From positions 595,252 to 659,251 of the forward strand of contig JXTC01000144.1 in the NCBI GenBank assembly GCA_002914845.1: a stretch of DNA of 64,000 bases, in the 5' to 3' direction. A program made the translations under genes and the position numbers. Position 1 is the first letter of the stretch. Every line of letters begins with the position of its first letter. This stretch comes from Trema orientale (lineage: Eukaryota; Streptophyta; Magnoliopsida; Rosales; Cannabaceae). Under the pieces are notes generated by a model that saw only the letters and a program-made list of their open reading frames with translations, was not told the origin of the DNA and did not search any database. Shown here piece after piece: positions 1 to 12,299 of the stretch.

Positions 1-391
1 ATTAGTGTTTTACCATAAAAAGGCAATAGTTGTCCTACTAGTTAGATGTAAATCCTTCATTCAGTTTTTCTAACGTATGTTGTTAGTTTAGGTCACATTT
101 CACTCCATCGCAACATTTTATCTAACTTTTATTTTAATTTAATTTTATTACTTTTGCTAGTGGGTAAATAGCACAGACAGTCTCTTGATTATCATAGTTC
201 TGACGGATTTAGTCTCTATTTGGCCAATAAAATAAACCCGCATTACTTTCTTCATTAGTTGCCAAAGCATAAATAAATAAATAAAGGTATAAAAATAAAA
301 AAAATAAAAAAACGCAAAAGACTTGTACCTAATCTAGCAATAACCAACGAAAGAAAATCCTCAAATCCATATAACTCTTAATAAAATCAAA

Positions 392-721
392 GGTAAACTG
401 AAACAAAATATCTTGAAGTTTAAGTATTCCACAATTTAAATCCTGAAATTTGAACTCTGCAAAACAATATCCTAAAATTAAGAATTTCTTAAAATTAATA
501 GCTTGAGTTGATTTTTTGAATAACTTTAATTAATAAAAAATAATAATATCCTCAAAATTAAAGACAATAATAACGACTAATCCAATTTTAATGACGGATA
601 TTTTTTTTTTTCCTACTAAAATTGGTCAAAAATTAGTCTATTAATTTTCAGAAATTCTTAATTTAAGTATTATTCTGCAGAGTCCAAACTTAAATTATAT
701 AGTATTTTTTTACCGTTTACC
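392..721. repeat. Foldback (inverted-repeat) MITE-like element, copy 1
   Basis: Two long imperfect arms face each other. The left arm begins GGTAAACTG and the right arm ends with its complement, CCGTTTACCC. Both arms share a segment reading roughly AAATTAAGAATTTC near a CTGCA motif. A related copy lies at 28153-28516 and shares the inner stretch around the phrase CCTCAAAATTAAAGACAATAA. No coding capacity. The superfamily is not assignable because I see no clear target duplication. Confidence 0.5.
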
Positions 722-1832
722 CTAAAATCAAACTCAAATCTCAATTAAAATAAGAAAAAACTCAGATAATCACATACTAAAACCTCCACTGGTCCACGAA
801 ATACAAAAAATTCTCAGCAAAAAACAAAGATCGTTTGAAGATCAACACTGCAAAGAGAACACCATTGAAGAACTAGAACAACAAGAAAAAGGGGGAAAAA
901 AGGGAAAAATTTCGAATCCCTCAAAACGCTTTAAATAAATCAAAGCCAAATCTTAACAACATCAAAAATAAATGATAACCCATGTTCAGATGATTCATGA
1001 TTCGCAATCAATTAACCATAAGTCATGATGAAACAGATTCAAAATCACAGAGTTTCATTATCTAATTGAAGTATAGCCAAGCTCATACAAGATGGATTGT
1101 GGGAAGGAGTAACACGCATCTTGATGACGTTTTCAGAGGCAAGCAAAACCACATCATAAAGGCAAGGAGCAAATATTAAAGATGCTTCAAAAGAACTCAC
1201 GGATCTGAAACTTGGTTTTCAAATATGGGACTAAAGAGTAGAGACTCTAACTTTGTACTTTTTTTTTTACCCGTTTCATATATTTAGGCTTTTTTTTTTT
1301 CTAGTTAATTCTTAAAAGATTAAAAAAATGAATAAAAATCCAGGGACACATGCATGTTTACAAAATTACTATATATTTCAAGATTTTGGCAATTTGGCCA
1401 ACAGAACGATAGTGCAGGAGTTTATTGGCGAAAATTAAAAGTTTAGGACCAAATCCTCAGAACTAAGAGAGTCAAGGAAACATTTGTGTCATTTAGTCCA
1501 TATATATTAGTTGCATTTAAATTAAGAGCTAACATTAATTTATCTACTAAAATAAAACAGTTAATTTTATCCTACTTATTGAGATAATCGGCTAACTAAA
1601 TACTAGTTAAATTATCAAACTAACAAACATTATCCTTATCGACTTGATTTTGAAAAAAAAAACTACCGCTTGGCGTCTCAGATTTAATTACTAATTGTTT
1701 TACAAGATTAATAAGATAGGTTAGAAACTACAAAATATGCAGTCACATCCAATATATTGAGGTACTTTAAGGTTCAAATCTCCTGCTCTAATTTAAATTT
1801 TTAAAAATAATATATATATATATATTTAAAAT
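722..1832. other. AT-rich intergenic DNA, nothing recognised
   Basis: No open frame of useful length and no motif that I recognise. The segment around 1080-1180 is somewhat less AT-rich and could be an old exon or UTR, but no frame supports this. A (TA)n tract at 1810-1826 sits just before the LTR element. Confidence 0.5.
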
Positions 1833-2602
1833 TGTCACGTACGGCCGAAAATTCAAAGCTGTGATTTTTAGTAATTTTGAGTGTAAATAAAGATGAATAA
1901 AGAATTTGCAAACTTTCAGAAAAAACTAAGTACTTGAATTTTTCATTCTAGGCCTCAAATAATTAGAAATTCAGTATTAAAAGGGGTCTCTCTTTAGTTT
2001 AGTTTATTAAGGAAGAATTGTCAATAAAGGTTCAAGAAAACATAATTAAGTCGTTTAAAAACTTTGCTTAATAAACGTTAGTATTGAATAAATGGATTTT
2101 GCAAATATCGAATCCAAATATCTAAAAATTAATTTACAGAATTAGTCATAATTCCAAGTACTTAAATTTTTGAAAATATGCTCTTTAGAAACCATAGTGT
2201 TCCATTTATACACTAAATCCTTAAATAGTAATAAAGACATCCTCATATATGCACTTAGCAGATAAAACAAACTTAGCTAAATATTTAGACATGAAGAAAG
2301 AATAGGACAAAGTATAGGGACCAAACAAGGGAGAGGAATAGGATCGCAAGCTTAAGCTAAGCAACTTGCCTAGCCATCGAGACAACTAACTGGAATGAAC
2401 AATTACCCGAAAAGGAGGAAAGTAGGAGGGGTGAGCTCGAAAGCTCAATAGAGAAACTGTTACCTCATTTAAAAACCCTTTTAGCGATGAAGAGTCCCTG
2501 CATGGTTAGTTTAATCCAAGTCACCTTTGCAAAACCATATATATACATATAACTATTTCCAAAATTGATAGCCTGTATATGTATATGCATATAAATATAT
2601 AT

Positions 2603-2844
2603 GGTTGCCAATCCAGTAGGTATTTTTTTTTTATTACCTATGTGTAGATATTTTTTTTTAAGCCATTGGATCATCATCTAATAGTGATCTAACGACTATA
2701 ATGAGGTACATGAAAAGATGTGCATCATTAATGCTATTTCTCTCTCTTATTTTTTACAATAAAAAAATATGTATGATAAATTTTCATTGGCCAAAATGAT
2801 ACCTATCTGTAGGTAAAAAAAATACCTATTAGATTGGTGCCCAA
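2603..2844. mobile_element. MITE of the (TA)n-targeting family, copy 1
   Basis: The ends are TTGCCAATCCAGTAGGTATT and, on the other strand, TTGGGCACCAATCTAATAGG. Inside are an AAGCCATTGGATCATCATCT motif next to the left end and a T-rich/A-rich middle. The same layout recurs at 14970-15193, 15208-15290, 29583-29815, 29850-30080, 32330-32600 and 32595-32843. It is inserted in the TATATA tract of the LARD left LTR. Confidence 0.7.
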
Positions 2845-2858
2845 TATATATATATATA

Positions 2859-4076
2859 GGGCTAGGATATAGTCCCACAATGTAAAATTTGGGGACTAGT
2901 CACCCACCATTTACCATATAAGTAGCCCACATTTGAAAGTTAATTTTGTCATTTATCTTGGGTAGAAATCTGCTATGGCAGGTTTGGATAACCTGCTATA
3001 TGACTTTTTCTAAGCATAACAGGGGTTATTTTGGTCTTCTTAGCATCTTGAAATATCTATATGTATTTGAACCTCCACATAAAAAAAATGATATGTAACA
3101 TTATTATTTCTTTAGGTAACATAAAAACCTTGTTTAGGTAACAATACAAGGCCAATAGAGTAACATTTTTTAGGGAAAAAAAATAGCATAGAACTACAGC
3201 CTATGCTTTAAAGTTTAGCGTAACTATTTTTCTTGAAAAAAAAAAAAGAGTTAAGACTAACTATTTAGCATTTGAAGTATGTCCTATTTGAATTATTGAG
3301 AAATTATTATATGTCTCATTACAACTATAAAATACACATTTTTTAATGATTAAATATTTGTATAGATCATATTAATATAATGAAATCAGTTATAACGTTT
3401 ATTACCTTTTTTAAAAAAGAAAATATTAATAATTATACTCATGAATAACCATTGTATTTATCCACAAAGTGTTTTTTTTTTTTTTCCTAATGGCCAAGCA
3501 GACTATATAATTATTTATTTAAGAAAAAGAGAAAGATGTCCTCCAACATGAAAATTAATGAAGGAGAAGAATCAAGCTCTACAGTACAGGATTGGCCAAC
3601 ATTAATGGCAGAATTTGGCATAGACAAAAATGTTTAGGAGATAGAAACTGCAGATATAGTAGATAAAAAGCTAGAATTTGTTGCTATTGTAGGAGTCTTT
3701 TTACACAACATACTCCAACTTTATGGGTTTTGGTTCGTAGAGATGATAGTAGAAAAGACTCACCATTATATTGTATATACAGTGCAGATGAGCTTAATAG
3801 ACTCACTAATATATTTCTAGGGTATAGTTGTTTTTTTTTAAATTTTTTTTTTTTTTTTGAGAATTTGGACCTAATTTTTCCCCCTCTATATTTACGCAGC
3901 AATATCCTCAAAAATTTTATTGAAAAAAGAAAAGGAAAAAAAACCTCTTCAGCCTTTTATAATTTTTGTCATGCTTTTACCTCTCAATTGTTCACAGCCG
4001 TTGGATTAAAGTCAATTAGCTTTAATGGTTAGATTAGTAGTGAGTGACTAGTCCAAAAGTGGAACTGTATCCTTGG

Positions 4077-4078
<2 letters not shown>
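2859..4078. mobile_element. Non-autonomous TIR DNA transposon, about 1.2 kb, nested in the LARD LTR
   Basis: The left end reads GGGCTAGGATATAGTCCCAC and later GGGGACTAGTCACCCA. The complement of the right end reads GGCCAAGGATACAGTTCCAC and later GGACTAGTCACTCA. These form imperfect terminal inverted repeats of about 40-50 bp. Both flanks are (TA)n, so the duplicated target cannot be measured. No transposase frame is present; short frames inside are not conserved. A Mutator-like or hAT-like non-autonomous element is possible. Confidence 0.6.
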
Positions 4079-4115
<37 letters not shown>

Positions 4116-5632
4116 GCACGATATCCAAAATCAATTAGTCGACCAAAATATGACAAATCTATACATACCCATGAGTTCACCACCTCTCATCAATGCAAAA
4201 CTAGGATGTTGGCACTACGTGTGCCATACAGCCTGCCTGACACCTAATCCATACCCGGAAGGGATACCCATGTGTCGCCTACCAAACCTGGAAGGGCAAC
4301 CGCATTACCTACGCTTGCCAAATTGGAAGATAATCAGAAGAAAAACTTCGTGTGGGTTCACGGACTTTGGACCATTGGTGAGGCCATAACGCCACATCGT
4401 AAAATCCCATGATGCTAACTTAGTACTCATGTGTGATCCTATAATATGTGTACTCTGAACTGATGTGTAGAAATAACTATATAGTTATTTGAGTTTAAAT
4501 AATGCTATGGTTTTTAATAAAATGATTAATTAAATTTTATAGAAAAGTGTGCAGCATAACGGTCCTATTTGAACATATCCAAAAATGACCTATCAGAAAA
4601 GTTCTAGAGTAATACAGTATATATTATATAATCAAATTCCATTACAGATATTCAAATTGTTCAAAAATCACGTTTGTCATCATATGTTACAGAAAATAAG
4701 TTTTAATCAAAAACGATATAAAACAGAGACAACCAAGTCCCCACTTTACTAGAATGATAATATCACGCTATTGGAATCTCAAGGTGCTGTTAGACGATCG
4801 TTCGAAAGGTTGGGAACCAATTCCAAACCCTTGATCTCTATCTTAGGAAAAACCAATTTCTCGATGGAGCTTCAAATCTACAAACAAACCTCTTCACTAA
4901 ATTCTTAGCACCAAAAATTGCCAGGTTAGACATATAGTTCGTCCAATTTGGGTCCGGGCCGAAACTAGTGGCACACAAAATGAGGTAAAATCTAAGTCGT
5001 CTAATTTCGTCTTTCGTACCGGACACTAAACATAGTCAATATATATATAATCTCTTCTATTTTCAGAGTATATTCCAAAAATGACATCAAAAATACAATC
5101 TATCTTCCGAATCAAAAAGTTAAACTCAAGCTTAAAATACTCAAAAATGGCAATTTTCAAACCAGGCAAAATGGGATCGTGAAAAAAATACCTAGAGATT
5201 CCTCTCATCGATACGAATTCAATAAGCCCAAGAACGTGAGCTCAAAGTTCTTTGCGGCCTCTTTTCTTCTCTGGCGACAGTGCGACACTCCGGCGACTCC
5301 AGCAAGTTGGCGGGGCGCGATGAGGACTGGCGGTGAGTTTCGACTAGGGCTCGGTCCTTCGAAGGCTCGGCGAGGAAGAGAGAGGTCGCGAGTAGGAGAG
5401 AGAAAGAGAAGATGGAACATGAGATGGTCCACGTGGCCCTATAGTAATGGACTGTGCATTTTTAAAAAAATTGCACAATAGTCCCTCATTTTCAAAACTC
5501 TTTCAATCTCGTTCTCAAAATTTGTAATCTAGTCCCTGTTTCCAAAAAAATTTTGCAAATAAACTACTTTCTTATTTAATCAGGAAATCATTGAAATGAC
5601 CAAAATACTCCTTGAAAATCTCAGATTTTACA

Positions 5633-5650
5633 TTTTCCCCTCCCTATAGG
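5633..5650 (-). other. Polypurine tract of the LARD
   Basis: On the minus strand, AGGGAGGGGAAAA immediately precedes the LTR start TGTAAAATC. This is the expected site for plus-strand DNA priming in an LTR retrotransposon, and it fixes the element's orientation as minus. Confidence 0.75.
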
Positions 5651-8600
5651 AATTTTGTCTCAGAATTCAATTACAAATCGAGAGTGTGAGCAAGATTATA
5701 TAAAATAGCCACCGGAATTGTAGTGAACACTTGACTATAGAAATTAAGAGTATTAAGCTGAACGCTAGTTAATGAAAGGGTATGAAATAGACACTCCTCA
5801 CCTGGCATCAGAATTTCGTTAACATACCGGCATCAGAATCCCGCTAACATACCGACCCGCACAAGTATGGGATAAGGATGCACACGAAGAGATACAAAAT
5901 CATAAAATGACTTATTAATAGGTACAAGAATCTCAATACTAATAGTTGGAAACGACAACCTTAAGTATGTGAGTAATCGAAAAGATAGTGATGATGATAA
6001 TCATGGCTAGAAGTCGAGAACACAGGACTTCGAGCACTGATTGTAAGGCACCAAACTAGAATAGCAGACCAAATATCAGATATAGGAATACCGCCTCCCT
6101 GATCATACTAAATCAACAATCTCTTGGGACATACCCATTTGTCTGCAGCTAGAACCTGGTCCTAAATAATCTTTGAGTCAATGACTCTAATAGGAGTCTC
6201 TTCCCAAGAGCAAAACATAAAAGAATAGAGTTTAAAATGAAGAACAAGGATCTTGTATTACATCACATAAGATAAAAGAGTGTAGAGATCGAAGGTGACA
6301 AAGAGAGTTCAATGGCTCACAACCATTTTCCGTTCTCCAATTAGAACGATGAATAATACTAAACACAAACCACTTCTAGTCAAATACAAGACTAGAACAC
6401 CAAAACTAGAAATCACCAATCAAAACATTAGTCAAACTTTAATCTCAAATGCAAGTATCCAAGCCATGAGAAATTTCAAAGGCATTTCAAATCTTTCATC
6501 CAATGTAAAACCACATCAAAGTAAACCAAAGCGAATACTGATCCAAAGACTCTACAAGTCCTTGATGTAAAGAAAAACTCCATAGACACAATCCAATGTC
6601 CCAAAAATATGCACATAACTGAAATCGATATTTAACATCCTAGAGATAAGGTTCTATTAGAATAGGTTGTCTGGTACCATCCTCGAATGATGCTTGTCTC
6701 TCATGCAACCTCTTTTCAATTTTAATTAAAATAATTTGAAAATTATTTTTGAAAATATTAAATGTGGAAAATGTTGGGGCCTAAGAATACTACACTAGTT
6801 CACAATAAGGTTTCTCTCTGGCCAAAGGTATACCAAACCTGAACTTCGAGTATCCCCTTACAATATAAAAGTAGAATCCAATGACTCTTAAGGTAAAATT
6901 CTTGAGTAATTTTATTCCAATTATCATTAGTCATATAACAATAACCATGCTATATATAATTTAAACTAAATAAGGGATTTAGATTCAACTCAACATCAAT
7001 ATTTAATAAAAGTTTCATTCTATGCATATATGATGATAGTTTCTAGTAGTCACAAGCATCAACCTAGTGGTCACATGATAACTATTTATTAAAACCAACA
7101 GGGAATGCATGAAAAAGACACTAGTTTGTTCCCTATAATCAACAAAACGGACATTTATTACGTAATCCCCACTTAGTAAAATGATAAATGAGGTCATATT
7201 AAAATCATCATGGTCGATTTTTCTTTCAAAACTAATAAAACATTTAGACCTCAATCCAAATCATAACTAAACACAATGGGAGGTATTCATAGAATTCTAA
7301 AATGTTTTCTAAAGTAATCAAATAAGTTTTTCAAAAAGTTTGAAAGTTCACACTTTTTTTTTAAGGGGAGAATGAGGTAGTTTAGAAAATATTAGAGTAT
7401 GAAACATTATCAAATACTTTCTCAAGGTAGGTAAAATAAATACCAATCCTCACTTAACCCTTCAAAATAAACATTAAAAGTTCATAGAGATATATACGAG
7501 GCATAACTAACTAATTAATATATACATAAAATCTATGAATTGGAAAACTATAATTAAATCTTCAAGAAGAATATCACATACTAATATGCACAACTCAAAA
7601 CTTATCAAATATAAAACCAAGGCATATAACTCAATACCCTTTATCAAATTAAAAATATAAATCTCATTCTCCTCTCAAGTTTTCCCAACATTAGGGAGAT
7701 CGGTTAAAACCAATAACACAATGCCCAAAATACAATTAAAACAAAATCTGTATAATCTCAACGCAACTTTATTCACATCGTAAAAATCAAGTTAGCAAGA
7801 ATCACAATGACTAAACAATCCAACAAATACCAAGGGACCATGTATTAACCAAAAAGGTAAACTATATCAAAGCAAATTTAGAAGAAACGAGCGAATTTGG
7901 ACCATTGAATACACAAGGTCCAAGTGACAAGCTCCACAAAATCTAAACCAAAACTCCAATTCAAATATTTTTATCCAATAACAATTTTTATAATGCAAGT
8001 AATCATATCAATTTATATTCTCTAAGCAATATATTCTAGAGAAAAACACAGATATAAATCTTCAAACATATACGTGAAGTTAAAGATTTTCTCCCAAAAT
8101 CATTTCCAATCCACACCAAAGTTTACCGAGAACTTGTGAATATTTTTATTCAAAAATTTTCTTATGTAACTTACATCCATTTTTTTTCAAGCTAACTTGT
8201 GAATCAATTTACGAAAGTATTCATTTGATTTCAAATTAAGTATTAAGTAGGGATTTGAAAAAATTTTAGTAATCTACTAAGTCCAAAATTAGAAAACCTA
8301 CTTGAAAAGTTTGATTTATGTATATACATTTATAGAAATAAATTACATTGGTCTAGAGGTCTTTCAAATCAACACTGCTAAATATAAAATAAAATCTTAC
8401 TAGTATACAAATAGATTGGTGGCTTTGCAAAGCTTAGTCTCAAAGTAGCATATTAATTTAAAACAATACCTTCTTTGAAAAAGTGTATTACTTTCATCCA
8501 ACCAATGCTCAAGTTTAAAATATTCATGATTCTTTGAAAACAAATACGTCACTTTGGTCAAATACAAAGATCTACGTCATTCAAAACGTTAATTGTCAAC

Positions 8601-9444
8601 TTGGCATTTCTAAAAAGTCCAAAATCAAAGAACTCGATTTTAAATCCAACCAAACTCTTAATAATTCAAGAATTCTCAGCCAAAGAACCATAATAACAAA
8701 ACTTAATGAAACTAGGATAAATGCAATTACTATATTTAAATAATATCTTAAAATATCAAACTAATCACTCAATCAATGAGCATACTATGTACAAAGTATC
8801 ATCAATACAAACACTCAAATATAGAACTAAGTCACGATGTTTCCAAATTAAGTGATCATGAAGATATCAATTCCAAGAAAATAAAATCTTAATCTCATAA
8901 ACACCAATAGAGTCAAGCCACATCAGTTAAAGTGCAAACACTAAACCAGTGTATCACAAGCAAAAGTCCTCAAGAAAACACAACCACAATCAAATACTGC
9001 AAACAAAAGTGAGAACATAACCCGAGGGATAACATATAGATAATCCACAAGGAAGTCAAAGCAAAACAACCAACATGCAAGATACCGGATTGCTACCTTA
9101 AAATCTACGAGGTTCATATAGCTTACAATCTGAATGGGTGAGAGAGTATAAGAACGAATGCCAGTTCAAAGCAAGAGATTCATTAAGAGTGGAATTTAAT
9201 AGTCTCATATCAATTCGACACCTCTGAGACTAAAATTTATGGGAAATCACTATCCCAAAGAAACAAGAATTTCACTTTGAAGAGGTATAATGGAGGACTT
9301 AGAACAAATAAGAGCAAAAGTAACTTATCTAGCCAGTGCCTAAGTGATGAATGAGGTAATGAGGTATTTGTCAAAACCATTTCCGAAATATTTTTAAATA
9401 CTAAAAATCATCACAGCCATGATCCCAAATGGATTTGAAGCCGT
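5651..9444. other. Non-coding internal region of the LARD
   Basis: About 3.8 kb of A-rich (plus strand) DNA. The longest frame (6295-6570, plus) shows no domain, and stops are frequent in all frames. I see no zinc knuckle, protease DTG, RT, integrase or chromodomain remnant here, in contrast to the readable remnants in the chromovirus. This supports an element that was non-coding when it inserted, rather than a decayed coding one. Confidence 0.6.
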
Positions 9445-9456
9445 GCTCTGATGCCA
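9445..9456 (-). other. Primer-binding site (initiator tRNA-Met type) of the LARD
   Basis: The minus-strand sequence TGGCATCAGAGC lies 4 bases inside the right LTR. It differs at one position from the TGGTATCAGAGC expected for a primer site complementary to plant initiator tRNA-Met. Confidence 0.8.
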
Positions 9457-9460
9457 ATTC

Positions 9461-11826
9461 TATCACAGCTGAAAATTCAAAGTCGTGACTTTTAGTAATT
9501 TTAAGTGTAAATAAAGATGAATAAAGAATTTGTGAAATTTCAGAAGAAACCAAGTACTTTGATTTCATTAGAAATTCAGTATAAAAAAAGGTCCCTCTTT
9601 AGTTTATTAAGGAAGAATTGTCAATTAAGGTTCAAGAAAACATAATTAAGTCATTAAAAAATTTGGCTTAATAAATTTTAGTATTGAATAAATGGATTTC
9701 ACAAATATCGAATATGAATGTCTAAAAATTAATTTTCAGAGTTAGTCATAATTCTAATTACTTAAAATTTTGAAAATATGCTCCTTAGGAACCATAGTGT
9801 CCCATTTATACACTAAATCCTCAAATAGTAGTAAAGATATCCTCATACATGTACTTAGCAAATAAAACAAACTTAGCTAAACAGTTAGACATGAAGAAAG
9901 AATAGGACAAAGTATAGGGACCAACCAAGGGAGAGGATAGGACCACAAGCGTAAGTCAAACGACTTTCATAACAATCGAAACAACTAACTCGAATGAACA
10001 ATCACCTCAAAGAGAGGAAGGTAGGAGGGATGAGCTCGAAAGCTTAGTAGAGAAACTGTTACCTCATTTTAATACTTTTTTAGTGATGGATAGTCCCTAC
10101 ATAGTTAGTTTAATCTAAAACGACTTTGCAAAACCATATATATACATACGTATAACTATTTCCAAAGATGATTGTTCGTATATGTATATGCATATGTATA
10201 TATATATATATATATATGAAAGTATGATATCCAAAATTAATCAGTCTGCCAACACATGACACAAATCCACCCATACCTATGAGTTCACCACATCTCATCG
10301 ATGGAAACCAGAATGTTGGCACTACGTGTACCATACAGCCTGTCTGACACCTAGTCTATACCCAGAGGAGACACGAATGTGTTGCCTACCAAACATAGAG
10401 GGGCAACCGCATTGCCTACACCTGCCAAATGGGAAGGTAATCAGAAGAAAAACCATGTGCAGTTTCACAGATTCTGTACCGTCGGTGGGGCTGTAGCGCC
10501 ACACTGTAAAACTCCATGGTACTAACCTGATATTCATGTGTGATCCTATGATACGTGTAGTCTGAACTGATATGTAGAAATAACCGTGCAGTAATTTGAG
10601 TTCAAATGATGTTCTAGTTTATAAAATAGTTAATTAAATTTTATAGAAAAGTGGGCAGCATAACGATCCTATTTAAACATATCTAAAAATAACCTGTACT
10701 CAGAAAAGTCCCAGAGCAATACAGTATATATCATACAATCAAATTCCATCACAGATGTTCAAATTGTTCAAAAATCACGTTTGTTATCATATATTGCAGA
10801 AAGTAAGTTTTAATAAAAAACGATATAAAACAGAGGTAACTGAATCCTCATCTCACTAGAATGGTGATACCACGCTATTGGAATCTCAAGGTACCGTTAG
10901 ACGATCGTTCGGAGGGTCGGGAACCAATTCCAGACCCTCGATTGCTCTCTTGGGAAAAACCAATTTCTCTACGAAGCTTGAAATCCACAAACAGACTTCT
11001 TCACTGAATTCCTAGCACCTAAAATAGCTAGACTAGATATTTAATTCGTCCAATTCGAGTTCGGGTTGAAACCGGACTTGTGGCACGCAAAACGAGACAA
11101 AATCTAAGCCATCTAATTTCGTTTTTCGTGCTGATCACCAAACATAATCAATATATATATCAATCTTCTCCATTTTTCGAATAAATTCCAAAAATGACAT
11201 AAAGAAACACAATCCAATGGCCGGATCAAAAAATCAAACTCAAGCTCAAAATACTCAAAAATGGCAACTTTCAAATCGGGCAAAATGAGATTGTGAAATA
11301 GATACTTGGAGTTTCCTCTCGACGATACGAATCCAACGAGCCCAAGAATGCTAGCTGAAATGGCCAAAACGACGCAGGAAAATCAAAGTTGTCCGCAGCC
11401 TCTTTTCTTCTCCGGCGACAGTGCAGCACTCCGACGGCTCCAGCAAGTCGGCAACGAGCTCGTGGCGGTGAAGGGAGGGTTCACCGGTCAGTGGCGGGAC
11501 GCGACGAGGGTCGACGATGAGTTTTAGCTGGGACTCAGTCTTTCGACGACTCGATGAGGAAGAAAGAGCAGAGAGAGGTCACGAGCAGGAGAGAGAAAGA
11601 GAAGATGGAAAATGAGGTGGTCCACGTGGCCCTACAATAATGGACTGTGCAATTTTTTAAAAATTACAGAATAATCTCTCATTTTTCAGAACTCTTTCAA
11701 TTTCATCCTCAAAATTTGCAATTTAGTCCTTGTTTCCAAGTAAATTTTGTAAATAAACCACTCTCTTATTAAATTCAAAAATCATTAAAATGACCAAAAT
11801 ACTCCTTGAAAATCTGGGATTTTACA
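9461..11826 (-). repeat. Right (5') LTR of the LARD
   Basis: A 2366-bp uninterrupted copy. It starts TATCACAGC, where the terminal TG has become TA, and ends GGGATTTTACA followed by the target repeat AAAAT. It matches the left LTR across its length apart from the nested insertions. A GC-richer block at about 11400-11540 carries short frames that are not coding genes. Confidence 0.85.
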
Positions 11827-12084
11827 AAAATCATTTAAGATGCATCCTTCTATTTAAGACAGGCAAAAAGAAAAAGAAAAAAGAAAAAAAGTTCATTACA
11901 CGTGTATGTCGCCTCAGTGACCCTATTATACGCACTTGTCATCTTTAAGTCAGCCTTCCTAATTAAAATTTCTTCGAAAACGTACTGTTACCATAGATAT
12001 ATTTTCGTTTTAGAACCAAACACGTTTTGCCGATAACAAGATAAATCAACAATGGTGACCACGGACAATATTTCTTTTTAGGTA

Positions 12085-12260
12085 AAGTAGGGAATTTCTT
12101 TATTAAATACAAGAATATGCTACATAAGTAGCAATACAATAGCAGGAAATTCCTCGATACAAAAACTGACTGATCCGAAACAAATGAGAATATAACTTGA
12201 CAAGTCTTTGGCCACCTTATTTCCATATTCCATAATTCATCTATTCTTAATGATAATATG
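12085..12260 (-). pseudogene. LINE 3'-end relic (RNase H C-terminus)
   Basis: Read on the minus strand, the segment around 12150-12245 resembles the end of the C-terminal RNase H domain of plant LINEs: an N-K-V-A-x-x-L-A-like run followed by a hydrophobic tail and then an AATAAAG-type end. The same layout appears at 57726-57930 and 59812-59965. It is frameshifted, and neither a clear poly(A) tail nor target duplications are visible. Confidence 0.35.
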
Positions 12261-12299
12261 CAGAGTAATGATACCATAAATAAATAAATCATAGCTGAA

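Larger units (their letters stand above)
1833..5632 (-). repeat. Left (3') LTR of the LARD, interrupted by nested insertions
   Basis: It aligns with 9461-11826 from its first bases (GAAAATTCAAAG) to its end (CAGATTTTACA versus GGGATTTTACA). The alignment breaks inside a TA-rich tract at about 2600 and resumes at about 4079. Removing 2603-4078 leaves about 2.32 kb, close to the 2.37 kb of the other LTR. The right third holds the GC-richer block (about 5240-5420) and a conserved TGACCAAAATACTCCTTGAA stretch shared with its partner LTR. Confidence 0.85.
1833..11826 (-). mobile_element. Non-coding LTR retrotransposon (LARD type), minus orientation
   Basis: Two related long terminal segments (1833-5632 and 9461-11826) bracket about 3.8 kb of internal DNA. 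The outer ends are TGTCAC at 1833 and TTTTACA at 11826, giving TG..CA termini. The 5 bases on each side are identical: AAAAT at 1828-1832 and at 11827-11831. A primer-binding site complementary to initiator tRNA-Met abuts the right LTR and a polypurine tract abuts the left LTR, so the element reads on the minus strand. The internal part has no gag or pol frame, which fits a large retrotransposon derivative (LARD). The LTRs resemble those of the chromovirus at 18384-27423, so movement in trans by that family is plausible but inferred. Confidence 0.85.

Noticed and set aside
3684-4389. Overlapping frames at 3684-4389
   Set aside because: They span a low-complexity T run, a TIR element end, a (TA)n tract and LTR sequence, so no real gene can continue across them.
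5179-5481. Arg-rich frames in the GC-rich LTR blocks (also 5205-5432, 11306-11527, 20149-20334, 27006-27283)
   Set aside because: They lie inside LTRs on both strands, with no domain, and arise from locally high GC with few stops.
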